The position numbers and the translations under genes were made by a program. Shown in pieces: positions 4,687 to 5,275 of a stretch of DNA of 5,275 nt. Source of the DNA: Micrococcales bacterium (lineage in GTDB: Bacteria; Actinomycetota; Actinomycetes; Actinomycetales; Dermatophilaceae). A model generated the notes under the pieces. The model worked only from the letters and a program-made list of their open reading frames with translations, did no database searches and was not told where the DNA came from. Where the stretch lies: assembly GCA_003132125.1 (NCBI GenBank), contig PKWT01000377.1:8789-14063 (forward strand). The letters run 5' to 3'. Position 1 is the first letter of the stretch. Every line of letters starts with the position of its first letter.

Positions 4687-4916
4687 CTATCTTGATCTTC
4701 GCACCTCCCATCACAGACGGAGTCAGCACGGCGGCACCGGCGCCTGGACGCGTGCGGGGCACCCCGTCGTGCTGGGCAGCCGCTCTCACACCGCCTGACG
4801 CCCAGCGCCTTCAATGCCCTCAACGTCCTCCGACATCCTCAACGCCTCCTGGCATGGACCTTCCACGCGCGATCCGCTCGTCATACCGTGAACTCATCCA
4901 GAAAGGACCTCGCCAC
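4687..4916 (+). other. Unusually long (about 230-250 base) untranslated leader of the MBL-fold gene
   Basis: From the predicted start near 4667 to the ATG at 4917 I see no convincing gene on either strand. A plus-strand ORF of 25 codons from the ATG at 4814 lacks a ribosome binding site. An imperfect direct repeat with core CCTCAACG occurs at 4818-4825 and 4837-4844. No recognised riboswitch or terminator is visible. A second promoter closer to the gene is possible but not evident. Confidence 0.5.
4902..4907 (+). promoter_or_regulatory. Ribosome binding site for the MBL-fold gene
   Basis: AAAGGA, 9 bases before the ATG at 4917. There is no closer in-frame start upstream, so this start is well supported. 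Confidence 0.7.
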
Positions 4917-5275
4917 ATGGTCACCATTGTTCCCATCGAGACCCCAACCCTGGGAGACCGCACCTACCTCGCCCACGACGGCCAGGTTGCGCTGGTGGTC
5001 GATCCGCAGCGTGACATCGACCGTGTGCTCGAGGTCGCCGCCGCGGCCGGTGTACGGATCACCCACGTCTTCGAGACGCACATCCACAACGACTACGTCA
5101 CAGGCGGCTTGGCCCTTGCGAAGGTGACCGGCGCGGCCTACCACGTCAACGCGGACGACGACGTGGCCTACGAGCGTGTCCCGGTCAGCGACGGTGACGT
5201 CCTGGACGTCAGTGCGGCCTTGCAGATCCGGGTCATCGCGACGCCTGGGCACACGTACACCCACCTGTCGTACTC
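4917..5275 (+). CDS. MBL-fold hydrolase, persulfide dioxygenase (ETHE1/CstB)-like, 3' end cut by the window
   Basis: 119 complete codons are visible before the window ends, with no stop. The N-terminal metallo-beta-lactamase fold is clear. It shows ALVVDPQRDI (25-34) and the metal motif ETHIHNDYVTGG (53-64) with H55, H57 and D59. Further on is ATPGHTYTHLSY (108-119) with metal ligand H112. H-x-H-x-D followed by Tyr rather than His, then VTGG, is typical of the persulfide dioxygenase group (ETHE1, bacterial CstB and PDO), which oxidises glutathione or other low-molecular-weight persulfides to sulfite using one Fe(II). Actinobacterial relatives are often about 450 residues with a C-terminal rhodanese domain, so one may follow outside the window. 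The gene is cytoplasmic (no signal peptide) and controlled by promoter/operator site 3. Glyoxalase II is the main alternative reading but fits the HNDY motif less well. Confidence 0.88.
   Translation, partial: MVTIVPIETPTLGDRTYLAHDGQVALVVDPQRDIDRVLEVAAAAGVRITHVFETHIHNDYVTGGLALAKVTGAAYHVNADDDVAYERVPVSDGDVLDVSAALQIRVIATPGHTYTHLSY

Noticed and set aside
4641..4693. Housekeeping promoter from TTGACG or TTGGCA towards TATCTA at site 3
   Set aside because: TTGACG has no -10 at 16-19 bases, and TTGGCA to TATCTA is 21 bases apart. The GGAAT-N18-GTT reading is far better.
4148..4798. 216-codon plus-strand frame through the divergent promoter region
   Set aside because: It runs through both operators and both promoters and the leader, opposite a real gene; a chance frame in high-GC DNA.

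Overview
The window is high-GC DNA with actinobacterial character: strongly G/C-biased third codon positions, GTG starts, AAGGAG/AGGAGG-type ribosome binding sites and an ECF-type promoter pattern typical of Actinobacteria. I cannot name the genus. It reads as a sulfur, thiol and redox stress locus. No mobile element, RNA gene or CRISPR array is visible.

Left part (1-1860): a membrane-anchored TlpA-like thioredoxin fused to a rhodanese domain (+). It converges on a small secreted protein with two GTLTQAQAD repeats around a Gly/Met-rich linker (-). A perfect 15-bp hairpin between the two 3' ends probably terminates both.

Middle part (1974-3660): a minus-strand operon, read right to left. It contains a doubtful 61-residue ORF, a 53-residue Cys-rich probable zinc-binding protein, an ICMT/PEMT-like integral membrane methyltransferase and a soluble class I SAM methyltransferase.

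Right part (3718-5275): a second minus-strand unit carries a 34-residue leader ORF and another class I SAM methyltransferase (TehB/TPMT-like). It diverges from a plus-strand MBL-fold protein of the persulfide dioxygenase (ETHE1/CstB-like) type, cut off by the window edge.

The most striking result is regulatory. Three places, one in front of each of the three transcription units in the right two thirds of the window, carry the same composite module. Each has GGAAT-N18-GTT, the consensus of SigR/SigH-type thiol-stress ECF sigma promoters. Each is followed by a 16-bp C-tract/G-tract inverted repeat of the form ATACCCCCA(T/G)GGGTAT, as used by CsoR-family repressors (CsoR for copper, CstR for persulfide). 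With a persulfide dioxygenase-like enzyme and rhodanese alongside, the simplest model is a reactive-sulfur regulon. It would be activated by a disulfide-stress sigma factor and repressed by a CstR-like protein encoded outside the window, and the three methyltransferases would be new members, perhaps methylating sulfide or thiols. The promoter and operator sequences are seen directly; the regulators and the methyltransferase substrates are inferred.
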